Program-made: the position numbers and the translations under genes
Notes under the pieces: generated by a model
What the model was told of the DNA's origin: nothing
The model's input: the letters and a program-made list of their open reading frames with translations, nothing else
Database searches by the model: none
Assembly: GCF_001514125.1 (NCBI RefSeq)
Contig: NZ_KQ948555.1
Coordinates: 124,001 to 188,000 of the forward strand
From: Streptomyces longwoodensis
GTDB taxonomy: Bacteria; Actinomycetota; Actinomycetes; Streptomycetales; Streptomycetaceae
Direction of reading: 5' to 3'
DNA length: 64,000 nucleotides
Shown here: in pieces, positions 43,004-51,173 of the stretch
Numbering within the stretch: the first letter of the stretch is position 1
Layout: every line of letters begins with the position of its first letter

Positions 43004-43672
43004 ATGAGGGAAGCGCCCCGCACCTCCACCGCCAGGTCACGCCTGCTCACCGGCGTGACCTGGGCGGTGCTGCTGCTCGGGCTGTGGCTGTGGGGGCTGG
43101 ACGTCACCGCTGTACGGCCGGGGCCCGCCGTGCCCACCGTCACCGGCGCCGCGGCCCCGGGGCGCCCGCCCGGCACGCCCCTGCCCCCGGCCGCCGAGCC
43201 GCTCGGCACCGCAGCGCCCCAGCGCATCGACGTCCCCGACCTCGGCGTCCAGGCCCCCGTCCTCCCCCGCGGCCTGGACGCCCGGGGCGCGATCGACCCG
43301 CCGCCCTACGACCAGGCGGGCGTCGTCGGCTGGTACGCGCAGGGCGCCACGCCGGGCGCCCGGGGCGCCGCGCTGCTGGTGGGACACGTCGACACCCGGA
43401 CCCGCCCGGCCGTCTTCGCCCGGCTCGGCACACTCGGGGCGGGGGCGGCGGTGCGGGTGGTCCGGGCCGACGGCCGGGTCGCGGTGTTCACCGTGGAGGA
43501 CGTCGAGGTCGTCCCGCGCGACCGCTTCGACGCCGCCCGCGCCTACGGCCCCCGCCGGGCCGGCCGCGCCGAACTGCGCCTGGTCACCTGTGGCGGCACC
43601 TTCGACCGGGCGAGCGGCACCTACGCGGCGAACGTGATCGTCTCGGCGTACCTGACGGGCGTGGCCCGCTAG
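43004..43672 (+). CDS. Class F sortase
   Basis: 222 aa. N-terminal membrane anchor (~12-32), then a Pro-rich linker and the sortase domain. Catalytic residues are His128 (LLVGHVDT), Cys196 (RLVTCGGTFD) and Arg202. Class F enzymes are the actinobacterial group. They act as transpeptidases on secreted proteins with a C-terminal signal; the substrate here is unclear, since the adjacent 185-aa protein lacks a motif and the 299-aa upstream protein has LARTG. Start ATG 43004 is uncertain by a few codons. Confidence 0.9.
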   Translation: MREAPRTSTARSRLLTGVTWAVLLLGLWLWGLDVTAVRPGPAVPTVTGAAAPGRPPGTPLPPAAEPLGTAAPQRIDVPDLGVQAPVLPRGLDARGAIDPPPYDQAGVVGWYAQGATPGARGAALLVGHVDTRTRPAVFARLGTLGAGAAVRVVRADGRVAVFTVEDVEVVPRDRFDAARAYGPRRAGRAELRLVTCGGTFDRASGTYAANVIVSAYLTGVAR

Positions 43673-43692
43673 CCGCCTCGCCTGCGCGACGA

Positions 43693-43724
43693 AGAAGGCC
43701 CCCCGCTCGCGCGGAGGGCCTTCT
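43693..43724. terminator. Bidirectional hairpin between sortase and tRNA-Lys
   Basis: AGAAGGCC pairs with GGCCTTCT around a C/G-rich interior. It lies 20 bp after the sortase stop and 8 bp from the 3' end of the convergent tRNA gene. It can terminate both. Confidence 0.75.
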
Positions 43725-43732
43725 CGTGTCGG

Positions 43733-43806
43733 TGCGCCGCCAGGGACTCGAACCCCGGACCCGCTGATTAAGAGTCAGCTGCTCTAACCAACTGAGCTAG
43801 CGGCGC
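43733..43806 (-). tRNA. tRNA-Lys (CUU), copy 1
   Basis: A 74-nt cloverleaf on the minus strand: acceptor GCGCCGC/GCGGCGC with discriminator A, D loop TAGCTCAGTTGGTTAGAGC, anticodon stem-loop GCTGA-CTCTTAA-TCAGC (anticodon CTT), T arm GGGGTTCGAGTCCC. CCA is not encoded. Identical copies at 47959-48032 and 58089-58162. Reads AAG, the major lysine codon in this GC-rich genome. Confidence 0.97.
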
Positions 43807-44013
43807 CTGCTGACGGCCCAACTCTACAGGACACCCGCCGGTGCTCCGGACCACCGCCCGCCCGTCACCGGGTGGTCACCCGGCGGCCCGGGAGGGCCCC
43901 GCACCCCGGCGTACATCATTCGGACCGTCAACATGCGCGCCGGGACGACAGTTGATTAGCTGACCAATGTGCACAGCCAGGGACATGTCGGTCAGGAGTG
44001 TGAGGGGTATCGC

Positions 44014-45372
44014 ATGGAGGCTCCGGCTTTCGAGGACGTCGATCCCGGGAGCGACTGCGACTGCCCCGCCTGCGGTCCGGGCCCGCTGAACCGGCCCGCC
44101 GTGCCTCGCGGGCGGCCCGGGTCCCCGGCCGGCCGGTTCCTCGCGGCCGTGGCGACCGCGGCCGCCGCCACCGGCGCGGCGCTGGGCGCGGCTCCCGCCG
44201 CGGCGGCCGCCCCGCACACCGCTCCCCGCACCCCGGACCGGCCGGGCGCCCCCGCGCAGGACGAGCCCGGCACCCCGCAGGGCGGCCAGGCCCCGCTGCA
44301 CGGCCCCGGCGGCACCCCGGCCCAGCCCCTGACCGGCGTGAAGACCCCGCCGACGACCCGTGCCGAGATCATCCGGCGGGCCAAGGTGTGGGTCGCCGCG
44401 CAGGTCCCGTACAGCATGGGCGCGTTCTGGTCGGACGGCTACCGCCAGGACTGCTCCGGCTTCGTGTCGATGGCCTGGGGCCTGCCGGGCAACGAGTGGA
44501 CGGGCAGCCTCGGCCGGTTCGGCGTCCGGATCGGCAAGGGCGACCTCCAGCCCGGCGACATCCTGCTGTTCCACAACCCCGCGAACCCGCAGAAGGGCTC
44601 GCACGTCGTGATCTTCGGCGGCTGGACGGACTACACCCGCACGTCCTACGTCGCCTACGAGCAGACCCCGCCGGCCACCCGCCGCAGGAGCACCCCCTAC
44701 GCCTACTGGAGCCACTCCGGCCAGTACGTCCCCTACCGCTACAAGGGCGTCACGGCCGACACGGCCGGTGCGGAGGCGGGCGGCGGGAGCGGAGGTGCGG
44801 GCGGCGGGAGCGGAGGTGCGGGGGGCGCTGGACAGGCCGCGTACCCCGGACGGTCGTCCTTCGGTCCCGGCGCGGACAACGCGTACGTCACCCGGCTCGG
44901 GCAGATGCTGGTCGCGCGCGGCGGGGCGTCCTTCTACCGCTCCGGGCCGGGTCCCCGCTGGGGCGACGCGGACCGCCGAGCCACCGAGGCGTTCCAGCTG
45001 GCCCAGGGCTGGCGGGGCGGCGACGCCGACGGCGTGCCGGGGCCGCGCACCTGGTCCCTGCTGGTCTCCGGGGGCGGCCGGGACATCGCGTCCGGCACCT
45101 CCGGCACCCCGGGCCCCTCGCCGCTCCCGGGCGCGCCCGCCTTCCCGGGCAAGGCGATGTTCCGGCCGGGTGCGCAGAACGCCCACGTCACGCAGCTGGG
45201 CCGGCGGCTGGTGGAGAAGGGCTTCGGCACCCACTACACGACCGGGCCGGGGCCGCGCTGGGGCGAGGCCGACCGGCGCAACGTCGAGACCTTCCAGCGC
45301 GCCCAGGGCTGGCGCGGGGGCGCGGCGGACGGCTACCCGGGGCCGGAGACCTGGCGCCGGCTCTTCCGGTGA
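44014..45372 (+). CDS. Secreted NlpC/P60-like peptidase with two C-terminal peptidoglycan-binding-like repeats
   Basis: 452 aa from ATG 44014. A short cytosolic start rich in Cys (CDCPACGPG) precedes a hydrophobic/Ala-rich segment (~40-66) that acts as export signal. The peptidase core has catalytic Cys147 in RQDCSGF and His197 in KGSHVVIF. Two repeats (~275-345 and ~375-450) share YVTRLGQMLVARGGASFY / HVTQLGRRLVEKGFGTHY and FQ-AQGWRGG-ADG-PGP-TW, a peptidoglycan-binding type helical repeat. Likely a wall-acting hydrolase. A Gly/Ala linker (GGGSGGAGGGSGGAGGAG) separates the parts. Confidence 0.85.
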   Translation: MEAPAFEDVDPGSDCDCPACGPGPLNRPAVPRGRPGSPAGRFLAAVATAAAATGAALGAAPAAAAAPHTAPRTPDRPGAPAQDEPGTPQGGQAPLHGPGGTPAQPLTGVKTPPTTRAEIIRRAKVWVAAQVPYSMGAFWSDGYRQDCSGFVSMAWGLPGNEWTGSLGRFGVRIGKGDLQPGDILLFHNPANPQKGSHVVIFGGWTDYTRTSYVAYEQTPPATRRRSTPYAYWSHSGQYVPYRYKGVTADTAGAEAGGGSGGAGGGSGGAGGAGQAAYPGRSSFGPGADNAYVTRLGQMLVARGGASFYRSGPGPRWGDADRRATEAFQLAQGWRGGDADGVPGPRTWSLLVSGGGRDIASGTSGTPGPSPLPGAPAFPGKAMFRPGAQNAHVTQLGRRLVEKGFGTHYTTGPGPRWGEADRRNVETFQRAQGWRGGAADGYPGPETWRRLFR

Positions 45373-45488
45373 GGAGGCACCGCAGGCACCGGGCGGCCCC
45401 CGCCGCCCCCCATCCGCCCGGGCCCGCCCGCCTGTGCGGACCCGTACCCCCTGTCGTGACGCATCTGGCGCGGAGGCTGGAGGCACCC

Positions 45489-46610
45489 ATGAGTACGACC
45501 ACCGCACACACACCGGAGCCGGGCGGAGCGGCCGAGGGGCCGCCGCGGCCCGTCCGGCTCATCAAGAACGAGGCCACCACCGAGATCCCCGTCCACCTGC
45601 TCTTCCGTGACGAGCCCGACCCCCGGCCCGTGCCGCTCGCCCCGACCGTGGTGTCCCGGCGGCAGGGCACCGGTGAGCAGCCCCGCCTGCGTCGCCCGGC
45701 ACCGGCCGCGCCCCGCCCGCCCGCTCCCGTCGACACCGCCCTGGCCGAGCGGCCGGCGCGGGTGCTGCCGGGGGCGGTGGGGGTGCTGGCCGGGATCTGC
45801 GGCGCGGCCGGCTGCGCGGCCGCCTCCTGGTGGGCCGGTGTGCTGCCGGCGCCGGTGGAGGGGGCGCTGCGGCTGCCGGCGTACGCGGGGACCGGGCTCG
45901 GTCCGGCGCAGTGGGCGGCGTACGCCGGGTCGGCGGCGCTCGCGCTGTTCGGCTTCGGCGGTCTGGGGCGCGGCCGGACCGGTGGGGCCTCGGTGCTGGG
46001 CCTGTTCGGCCGCTACCGGGGGACGGTCCGCCGCACCGGCCTGCTGTGGGTGAACCCGCTGTTGCTGCGCCGCCGGGTGGACGTGCGCTTGCGGCACTGG
46101 CGCAGCGAGCCGATGCAGGCCGCCGACGGCAGCGGGGTCCCGCTGCGCGTGGTCGTGCTGGTGGTGTGGCGGGTGCGGGACACCGCGCGGGCGGCGCTGG
46201 GCGTCGACGACCACGAGGCGTACCTGCGCGCGTGCGTGGAGGCGGCCGTGGTGCGGGTGCCGGTGGAGGCGCCGGGTCCCGGGCGCGCTTCGGCCGAGGC
46301 GGCGGGGGAGCGGCTGACCCGGCTGGTGGCGCGGGACGCGGAGGCGGTCGGCGTGGAGGTGTTCTCGGTGCGGCCGGTGCGGGTGGAGTACGCGCCGGAG
46401 GTGGCCGCCGCGATGCACCGCCGCCGGATCGCCGCGCTGGACGCCCAGCAGCGGGCGAGCGTGCTCACCTCGGTCGTGGACTCGGTGGAGGACACGGTGA
46501 CCCGGCTGACCATGCGGGGGCTGGTGGACCTCGACGACTACGAGCGCAAGGCGCTGGTGAAGGACCTGACGGTGGCGTTCTGCTCCGGGCGCGGTGAGCA
46601 GGGACCCTGA
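45489..46610 (+). CDS. SPFH/Band 7 domain membrane protein
   Basis: 373 aa from ATG 45489. A Pro-rich N-terminal cytoplasmic part precedes two membrane helices (~93-115 and ~130-155). The SPFH domain (~165-340) has RTGLLWVNPLLLRRRVDVRLRHWRSEP, VVVLVVWRVRDTARAALGVDDHEAYLRACVEAAVVRV and the end GLVDLDDYERKALVKDLTVAFCS. SPFH proteins form membrane rings and organise lipids or proteases. Role here unknown. It is ~115 bp after the NlpC/P60 gene. Confidence 0.85.
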   Translation: MSTTTAHTPEPGGAAEGPPRPVRLIKNEATTEIPVHLLFRDEPDPRPVPLAPTVVSRRQGTGEQPRLRRPAPAAPRPPAPVDTALAERPARVLPGAVGVLAGICGAAGCAAASWWAGVLPAPVEGALRLPAYAGTGLGPAQWAAYAGSAALALFGFGGLGRGRTGGASVLGLFGRYRGTVRRTGLLWVNPLLLRRRVDVRLRHWRSEPMQAADGSGVPLRVVVLVVWRVRDTARAALGVDDHEAYLRACVEAAVVRVPVEAPGPGRASAEAAGERLTRLVARDAEAVGVEVFSVRPVRVEYAPEVAAAMHRRRIAALDAQQRASVLTSVVDSVEDTVTRLTMRGLVDLDDYERKALVKDLTVAFCSGRGEQGP

Positions 46611-46693
46611 CGTCGCGTCAGGACGACCGGCGGGACGAGGCGCGAGGTTCCGCGGTTGGTATGGACATGTTCAACCAACGGTCATAACCTCGA

Positions 46694-46709
46694 ACTTGGT
46701 CTAGACCTG
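46694..46709. promoter_or_regulatory. DasR-type operator (dre) before the LPMO gene
   Basis: ACTTGGTCTAGACCTG contains the palindrome GGTCTAGACC, matching the core of the dre consensus (ACTGGTCTAGACCACT). It lies ~45 bp upstream of the LPMO start. DasR represses chitin and N-acetylglucosamine genes and releases them with GlcN-6-phosphate. An additional imperfect inverted repeat (GGTTG ... CAACC, ~46653-46674) lies further upstream. Confidence 0.85.
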
Positions 46710-46752
46710 CACGGCTCACTGCATCTCCCCACGTCTCATCAGGAGCGGCCGT

Positions 46753-47358
46753 ATGCGCACCAGGACCAAGCTGTCCGCCGCCGCGGTGGGACTGGCCGCC
46801 ACCGGAGCCCTCGTGCTCTCCTCCGGTGGCGCCAGCGGCCACGGCTACACCGATCTCCCCATCAGCAGGCAGAAGCTCTGTCAGAACGGCACCGTCAGCA
46901 ACTGCGGCGACATCCAGTGGGAACCGCAGAGCGTCGAGGGCCCCAAGGGGTTCCCGGCGGCGGGACCGGCCGACGGACAACTGTGCAGCGGCGGCAACAG
47001 CCGCTTCGCGCAGCTCAGTTCACCGCGCACACCGTCGGGCGGGGCCTGGCCCACGACCCGGGTGACGGGTGGTCAGAGCTACACGTTCCGCTGGCAGTTC
47101 ACCGCCATGCACGCCACGACGGACTTCAAGTACTACGTCACCCGGCAGGGCTGGAACCAGGATCACAACCTGTCCCGCTCCGACCTCAACCTCACCCCGT
47201 TCCTGACGGTGCCCTACGGCGGCCAGCGACCGCCGTCCACCCTCTCCCACAGCGGCACCCTGCCGTCCGGGCTGAGCGGGCACCACGTCGTCCTCGCGGT
47301 GTGGACGGTCGCCGACACGGGCAACGCGTTCTACGCCTGCTCGGACGTCACGTTCTGA
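46753..47358 (+). CDS. AA10 lytic polysaccharide monooxygenase (chitin/cellulose-active), secreted
   Basis: 201 aa. The signal peptide ends at ASG-HGYTD, so mature His1 is His30, the first copper-brace ligand; the second is His120 (QFTAMHATTDFKYYVT). The rest matches the single-domain AA10 form (SRQKLCQ, CGDIQWEPQSVEGPKGF, and the C-terminal AFYACSDVTF). It oxidatively cleaves crystalline chitin or cellulose outside the cell. The DasR-type site upstream supports induction by chitin products. Confidence 0.93.
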   Translation: MRTRTKLSAAAVGLAATGALVLSSGGASGHGYTDLPISRQKLCQNGTVSNCGDIQWEPQSVEGPKGFPAAGPADGQLCSGGNSRFAQLSSPRTPSGGAWPTTRVTGGQSYTFRWQFTAMHATTDFKYYVTRQGWNQDHNLSRSDLNLTPFLTVPYGGQRPPSTLSHSGTLPSGLSGHHVVLAVWTVADTGNAFYACSDVTF

Positions 47359-47447
47359 GGTTCCCTTGAGCCGTCCGGGCGGCCGGTGTGGGTAGGTTCC
47401 CCCCACGCCGGCCGCCCGGACCGGCGCGGACCACGGGGGAACGCACG

Positions 47448-47891
47448 ATGGACGAGATCTTCTACCTCTTTCCCGGCCTGATCGCGGCAGGTGCCCTGTT
47501 CGCCGCGTACCGGGTGGTGCACCGCTCGGCGCAGCTGCGGCGGGCCTGGAACAGCGGACTGACCGCCGAGGGACGCTGCCTGCGGACGTTCACCACCACC
47601 CACGGCGGCCACGACACCGCGGTCCGCACGACGCTGCACCACGTCTACGAGTTCCGCACCCCCGACGGCCGCGGCGTCCGCTTCGAGGAGCAGGGCGGTC
47701 CCGCGACCGTGGTCGAGGGGGACGTCGTCACCGTGCACTACGCGCCGGGCCCGGACGTCGTCGCCACCGCCCGGCGGCCCGACCCGGCCGGGGCCGCGGC
47801 CACGGCGCTGGGCTCACTGGTGCTCCTCGGCGCGGTCGTGGCCTTCTGCGTCGTCTTCGTGGTGACCTACACGACGGAATTCCGCGCCTGA
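47448..47891 (+). CDS. DUF3592 membrane protein
   Basis: 147 aa from ATG 47448. Two membrane helices at ~5-22 and ~115-138 flank a beta-rich region with GRCLRTFTTTHGGHD ... YEFRTPDGRGVRFEEQGGPATVVEGDVVTVHYAPGPDVVATA, typical of DUF3592. Function unknown. Lies just before a convergent hairpin and tRNA-Lys. Confidence 0.85.
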   Translation: MDEIFYLFPGLIAAGALFAAYRVVHRSAQLRRAWNSGLTAEGRCLRTFTTTHGGHDTAVRTTLHHVYEFRTPDGRGVRFEEQGGPATVVEGDVVTVHYAPGPDVVATARRPDPAGAAATALGSLVLLGAVVAFCVVFVVTYTTEFRA

Positions 47892-47921
47892 GGGGTGAGG
47901 CTGTCCCGGCCCGGGAATGCC

Positions 47922-47955
47922 GAAGGGCCCCTCGCTCCCACGAGAGGCCCTTTCA
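47922..47955. terminator. Bidirectional hairpin between DUF3592 gene and tRNA-Lys copy 2
   Basis: GAAGGGCC-CTCG pairs with CGAG-GGCCCTTTC (one unpaired base on each side) around a short loop, next to the tRNA 3' end. Coordinates are accurate to a few bases. It resembles the hairpins beside the other two tRNA-Lys copies. Confidence 0.72.
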
Positions 47956-47958
47956 GGG

Positions 47959-48032
47959 TGCGCCGCCAGGGACTCGAACCCCGGACCCGCTGATTAAGAG
48001 TCAGCTGCTCTAACCAACTGAGCTAGCGGCGC
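47959..48032 (-). tRNA. tRNA-Lys (CUU), copy 2
   Basis: Same 74-nt sequence as the copy at 43733-43806, with anticodon CTT and no encoded CCA. Its downstream side carries a convergent hairpin terminator. The upstream flank (minus-strand 5' side) differs from copies 1 and 3. Confidence 0.97.
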
Positions 48033-48139
48033 ATGACCCTCGCCTTCCGCTTACCGCGGCCGGCGACGAAGAAAATACTACCTGGTCCGCGCGGGTGCTC
48101 GTGACCACCGCGTCCCGCGGTCAGGGGTGGCCGCAGACC

Positions 48140-48898
48140 CTAGATCGCCAGCGACAGCAGCACCGGTGCCGCGTTCCGGTTGAGGGCCTCGGCCGCCCGG
48201 CGGAGCCGGTGCGCGTGGGCCACCGGGAGGGACACGGCGAGGCAGCCCACGGACGACCCGGCGGTGATCGGGACGGCCGCGCACACCGTGCCGACCGCGT
48301 ACTCCTCGAGGTCGAGCACCGGCACCGTCGGCGGCTGGGCCTCCAGCCGGGACAGCAGCAGCTTGTCGCTGGTGATGGTGCGCGAGGTGAGGCGGGCCAT
48401 CCGGTGCCGGGACAGGTGGTCGCGCCGGCCGTCGTGGTCCAGCTGGGTCAGCAGGCTCTTGCCGACCGCGGTGGCGTGCGCCGAGCAGCGGAAGTCAACC
48501 CACTCGTGGACCGCGGGCGTGGCCGGGCCGTCGGCGTACTGGGTGACCCGGACCTCACCGTCGACGTACCGGCTGATGTAGACGGCGGCGCCCACCGCGT
48601 CGCGCAGCCGGTCCAGGGTCTGCTGGAGCTTCTCCCGCAGGGCCTCCTCGCGGCCGCGCGCGGAGCCGAGGCGGGCGAGCGCGTCACCGGTGACGTACGC
48701 CCCGTCGGCGGTCTGCTCGACGTACCCCTCGCGGCGCAGCATCAGCAGGAGCGGGGTCAGTCGCTCCTGGCCGAGACCGGTCTCGCGGGCGAGCTCGGCG
48801 TGGGTGACGCCGGCGGTGTGCCGTGCCACGCCCTCCAGGACGCGCAGCGCGTCCTGGGCCGAGTGGTAGGGCGCGGTCGGCTCGTTCCTCAGCGCCAC
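48140..48898 (-). CDS. IclR-family regulator beside the ehu operon
   Basis: 252 aa from GTG 48898 (AGGGGGA 5 nt upstream; the frame is open to 49057 but without a site). Winged HTH SAQDALRVLEGVARHTAGVTHAELARETGLGQERLTPLLLML; the effector domain has VYISRYVDGEVRVTQYADGPATPAVHEWVDFRCSAHATAVGKSLLTQL, and a C-terminal AVPITAGSSVGCLAVSLP. It is on the same strand as ehuA, 205 bp downstream of it. Probably the local repressor of the importer and of the divergent EutA-like gene. Confidence 0.9.
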   Translation of the reverse strand: MALRNEPTAPYHSAQDALRVLEGVARHTAGVTHAELARETGLGQERLTPLLLMLRREGYVEQTADGAYVTGDALARLGSARGREEALREKLQQTLDRLRDAVGAAVYISRYVDGEVRVTQYADGPATPAVHEWVDFRCSAHATAVGKSLLTQLDHDGRRDHLSRHRMARLTSRTITSDKLLLSRLEAQPPTVPVLDLEEYAVGTVCAAVPITAGSSVGCLAVSLPVAHAHRLRRAAEALNRNAAPVLLSLAI

Positions 48899-49103
48899 GG
48901 TGTCCCCCTGCGGTCGCTCGGTGGCCTGGTCCGGGCGGCGGATCACGTCCACGATACGGGCCCGGGGCGGTCTCCGGAGGGGGTGTGGACAAGATTCCTG
49001 CCCGGTCGGCACCGCCCCCAACTGGGGCGTTGATCCCTCGGCATATGCCTCAAGCATGACCCGCCATCGGGACCTGGGGTGTTCACGCGCACACGGCGCG
49101 TAG

Positions 49104-49892
49104 TCACCGCACGGCGCTGAGGAATTCCCGGGTCCTGGCCTGTTCCGGATCGCCGAAGATCTGCTCCGGCGGCCCCGCCTCGACGATCCGCCCGGCGTCG
49201 AACATCAGCACCTGGTCCGAGATGTCCCGGGCGAAGTTCATCTCGTGGGTCACGCACAGCATGGTGATGTCGGTGCTGCGCGCGATGTCCCGGAGCAGGT
49301 CGAGGACGCCCGCGACCAGCTCCGGGTCGAGCGCCGAGGTCACCTCGTCCAGCAGCAGCACCTTCGGCCGCATCGCCAGCGCCCGGGCGATCGCCACCCG
49401 CTGCTGCTGCCCGCCGGACAGCCGCGGCGGCCGGACGTCGCACTTGTCGGACAGGCCGACCAGCTCGAGCAGCTCGCGGGCCCGCTCCTCCGCCTCGTCC
49501 CGGGACAGGCCGAGCACGGTGACCGGGGCCTCGGTGAGGTTGCGCAGCACGGTCATGTTCGGGAACAGGTTGAACTGCTGGAACACCATCCCGATGTTCT
49601 TCCTGGCCTCCCGCACCTGTTTCTCCGGCGCCGGGAACAGCCGCTGCCCGGCCACGGTGATCGTGCCCTCGTCGGGCCGGGTCAGGGTCATCAGCATCCG
49701 CAAGATCGTCGTCTTGCCGGAGCCGGACGGCCCGATCAGGGTGACGTGCCGGCCGGCCTCGACGGCGAAGTCGAGCCGGTCGAGGACGGTGTGCTCCCCG
49801 AACCGCTTGGTCACCTGCTCCAGGCGGACGAGCGGCTCGGCGGCCGGGGCGGTGCCGGTCGGCCGGTTGCTGGTCTGGGTCTCAACGGACAA
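49104..49892 (-). CDS. ehuA: EhuA: ectoine/amino-acid ABC importer ATPase
   Basis: 262 aa. Walker A IGPSGSGKTTIL, signature RLSGGQQQRVAIARAL, Walker B VLLLDEVTSALD, H-loop CVTHEMNFARDI. This is the polar amino-acid uptake ATPase class, and the four-gene order (solute-binding, two permeases, ATPase) is that of ehuBCDA. It starts 11 bp inside the end of the EhuD gene, so translation is coupled. Ectoine import is inferred from EhuB similarity recalled from this family. Confidence 0.88.
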   Translation of the reverse strand: MSVETQTSNRPTGTAPAAEPLVRLEQVTKRFGEHTVLDRLDFAVEAGRHVTLIGPSGSGKTTILRMLMTLTRPDEGTITVAGQRLFPAPEKQVREARKNIGMVFQQFNLFPNMTVLRNLTEAPVTVLGLSRDEAEERARELLELVGLSDKCDVRPPRLSGGQQQRVAIARALAMRPKVLLLDEVTSALDPELVAGVLDLLRDIARSTDITMLCVTHEMNFARDISDQVLMFDAGRIVEAGPPEQIFGDPEQARTREFLSAVR

Positions 49893-50532
49893 GGCGTCGC
49901 TCCAGGGTGCGCAGGAGGAGGGAGGCGAGGTAGGACACGACGACGAAGGCCACGCCGATCACCGTGAGGGGCTCGGTGAACTGGAAGCGCTCCTGCGAGA
50001 ACAGGCGCGCCTGGCCCAGCATCTCCAGCACGGTGATCGCCATGAGCAGCGGCGTGTCCTTGAGCATCGACAGGACGTAGTTGCCGAGGGCCGGCACGAC
50101 CCGGCGCAAAGCCTGCGGCAGGATCACCGCCCGCCAGGTGCGGCCCCTCGGCAGGTTCAGTGCCGTCGCCGCCTCCCACTGGCCGGCGGGCACCGCCTCG
50201 ATGCCGGCCCGGTAGACCTGCATCGTGTACGTCGAGTAGTGCAGCCCGATCGCGACCACACCGGTGGCCGGCGCCGAGAAGGCCAGTCCCCACTCGGGCA
50301 GCACGTAGAAGAGGAAGAACAGCTGCACCAGCAGCGGGGTGTTGCGGACGAACTCGGTGACCACCCCCACCGGCCACTGCACCCACCGGGTCGGCACGCG
50401 GCACAGCAGCGCCCACACCAGGCCGAGGCTGAAGGAGATCAGCGACCCGAGGGCGAGGACCTGGAGGGTGACGAGCAGCCCCTTCCAGAAGTACGGCAGG
50501 AAGTCACCGACGGCGGACCAGTCCCAGTTCAT
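49882..50532 (-). CDS. ehuD: EhuD: ABC importer permease
   Basis: 216 aa, five membrane helices; the coupling EAA loop is AATALNLPRGRTWRAVILPQALRRVVPALGNYVLSMLKDTPL. The His/Glu/Gln/Arg-opine permease family signature TEFVRNTPLLVQLFFLFYVLP is present. It overlaps EhuC by 4 bp (its ATG at 50532 lies inside the EhuC stop region). It forms the translocation pore with EhuC. Confidence 0.9.
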   Translation of the reverse strand: MNWDWSAVGDFLPYFWKGLLVTLQVLALGSLISFSLGLVWALLCRVPTRWVQWPVGVVTEFVRNTPLLVQLFFLFYVLPEWGLAFSAPATGVVAIGLHYSTYTMQVYRAGIEAVPAGQWEAATALNLPRGRTWRAVILPQALRRVVPALGNYVLSMLKDTPLLMAITVLEMLGQARLFSQERFQFTEPLTVIGVAFVVVSYLASLLLRTLERRLVR

Positions 50533-51173
50533 CGCACACCCGCTTTCAGGTGGTGTTCGAGCCCGCGCATCAGCCGCGTCAGCAGGAAGGCGATCACGAA
50601 GTAGACGAGCAGCACGTACGTGTAGATGTGCGCGCTCTCTTGCAGCGCGAGCCGCACCAGGTTGCCGCTGAACGCCAGGTCGCCCATGCCCATGACCGAC
50701 ACCAGGGCGGTGCCCTTGAGCAGTTCGACCAGCAGGTTGGAGAACGGCGGGACCATCTCCGGCACCGCCTGCGGCAGCAGGATCTTGCGCAGCCGCTGCC
50801 CGGGGGTGAAGCCCAGGGCCACCCCGCCCTCCTGCTGGGCCGGGTCGACGGCGGCCAGGGCGCCGCGCACGATCTCCGTGCCGTAGGCGCCGTAGGTCAG
50901 GCCGAGGGCCAGGGTGCCCGCCCACAGCGGGACGAGCTGCCAGCCGAACGCGGGCGGCAGCACGAAGAACACCCAGAAGATCATCACCAGCGCGGAGGTC
51001 CCGCGGAACACCTCGGTGTACAGACCCGCGAGGAAGCGGACCACCCACAGCCGGTGGGTGCGCGCGATGCCGACGGCGAACGACACGGCCGCCGCGAGCA
51101 GCGCGCTCAGGACGAGCAGCTGGATCGTCGTCCAGGTGCCCTTCAGTACGAGTTCCCACAGTCCGGAGGTCAT
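50529..51173 (-). CDS. ehuC: EhuC: ABC importer permease
   Basis: 214 aa, five membrane helices. Permease signature TEVFRGTSALVMIFWVFFVLPPAFG; coupling loop GVALGFTPGQRLRKILLPQAVPEMVPPFSNLLVELLKGTALVSVM. Overlaps the EhuB stop (ATGA, 51170-51173) and the EhuD start, so the four genes form a single tightly coupled operon. Confidence 0.9.
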   Translation of the reverse strand: MTSGLWELVLKGTWTTIQLLVLSALLAAAVSFAVGIARTHRLWVVRFLAGLYTEVFRGTSALVMIFWVFFVLPPAFGWQLVPLWAGTLALGLTYGAYGTEIVRGALAAVDPAQQEGGVALGFTPGQRLRKILLPQAVPEMVPPFSNLLVELLKGTALVSVMGMGDLAFSGNLVRLALQESAHIYTYVLLVYFVIAFLLTRLMRGLEHHLKAGVR

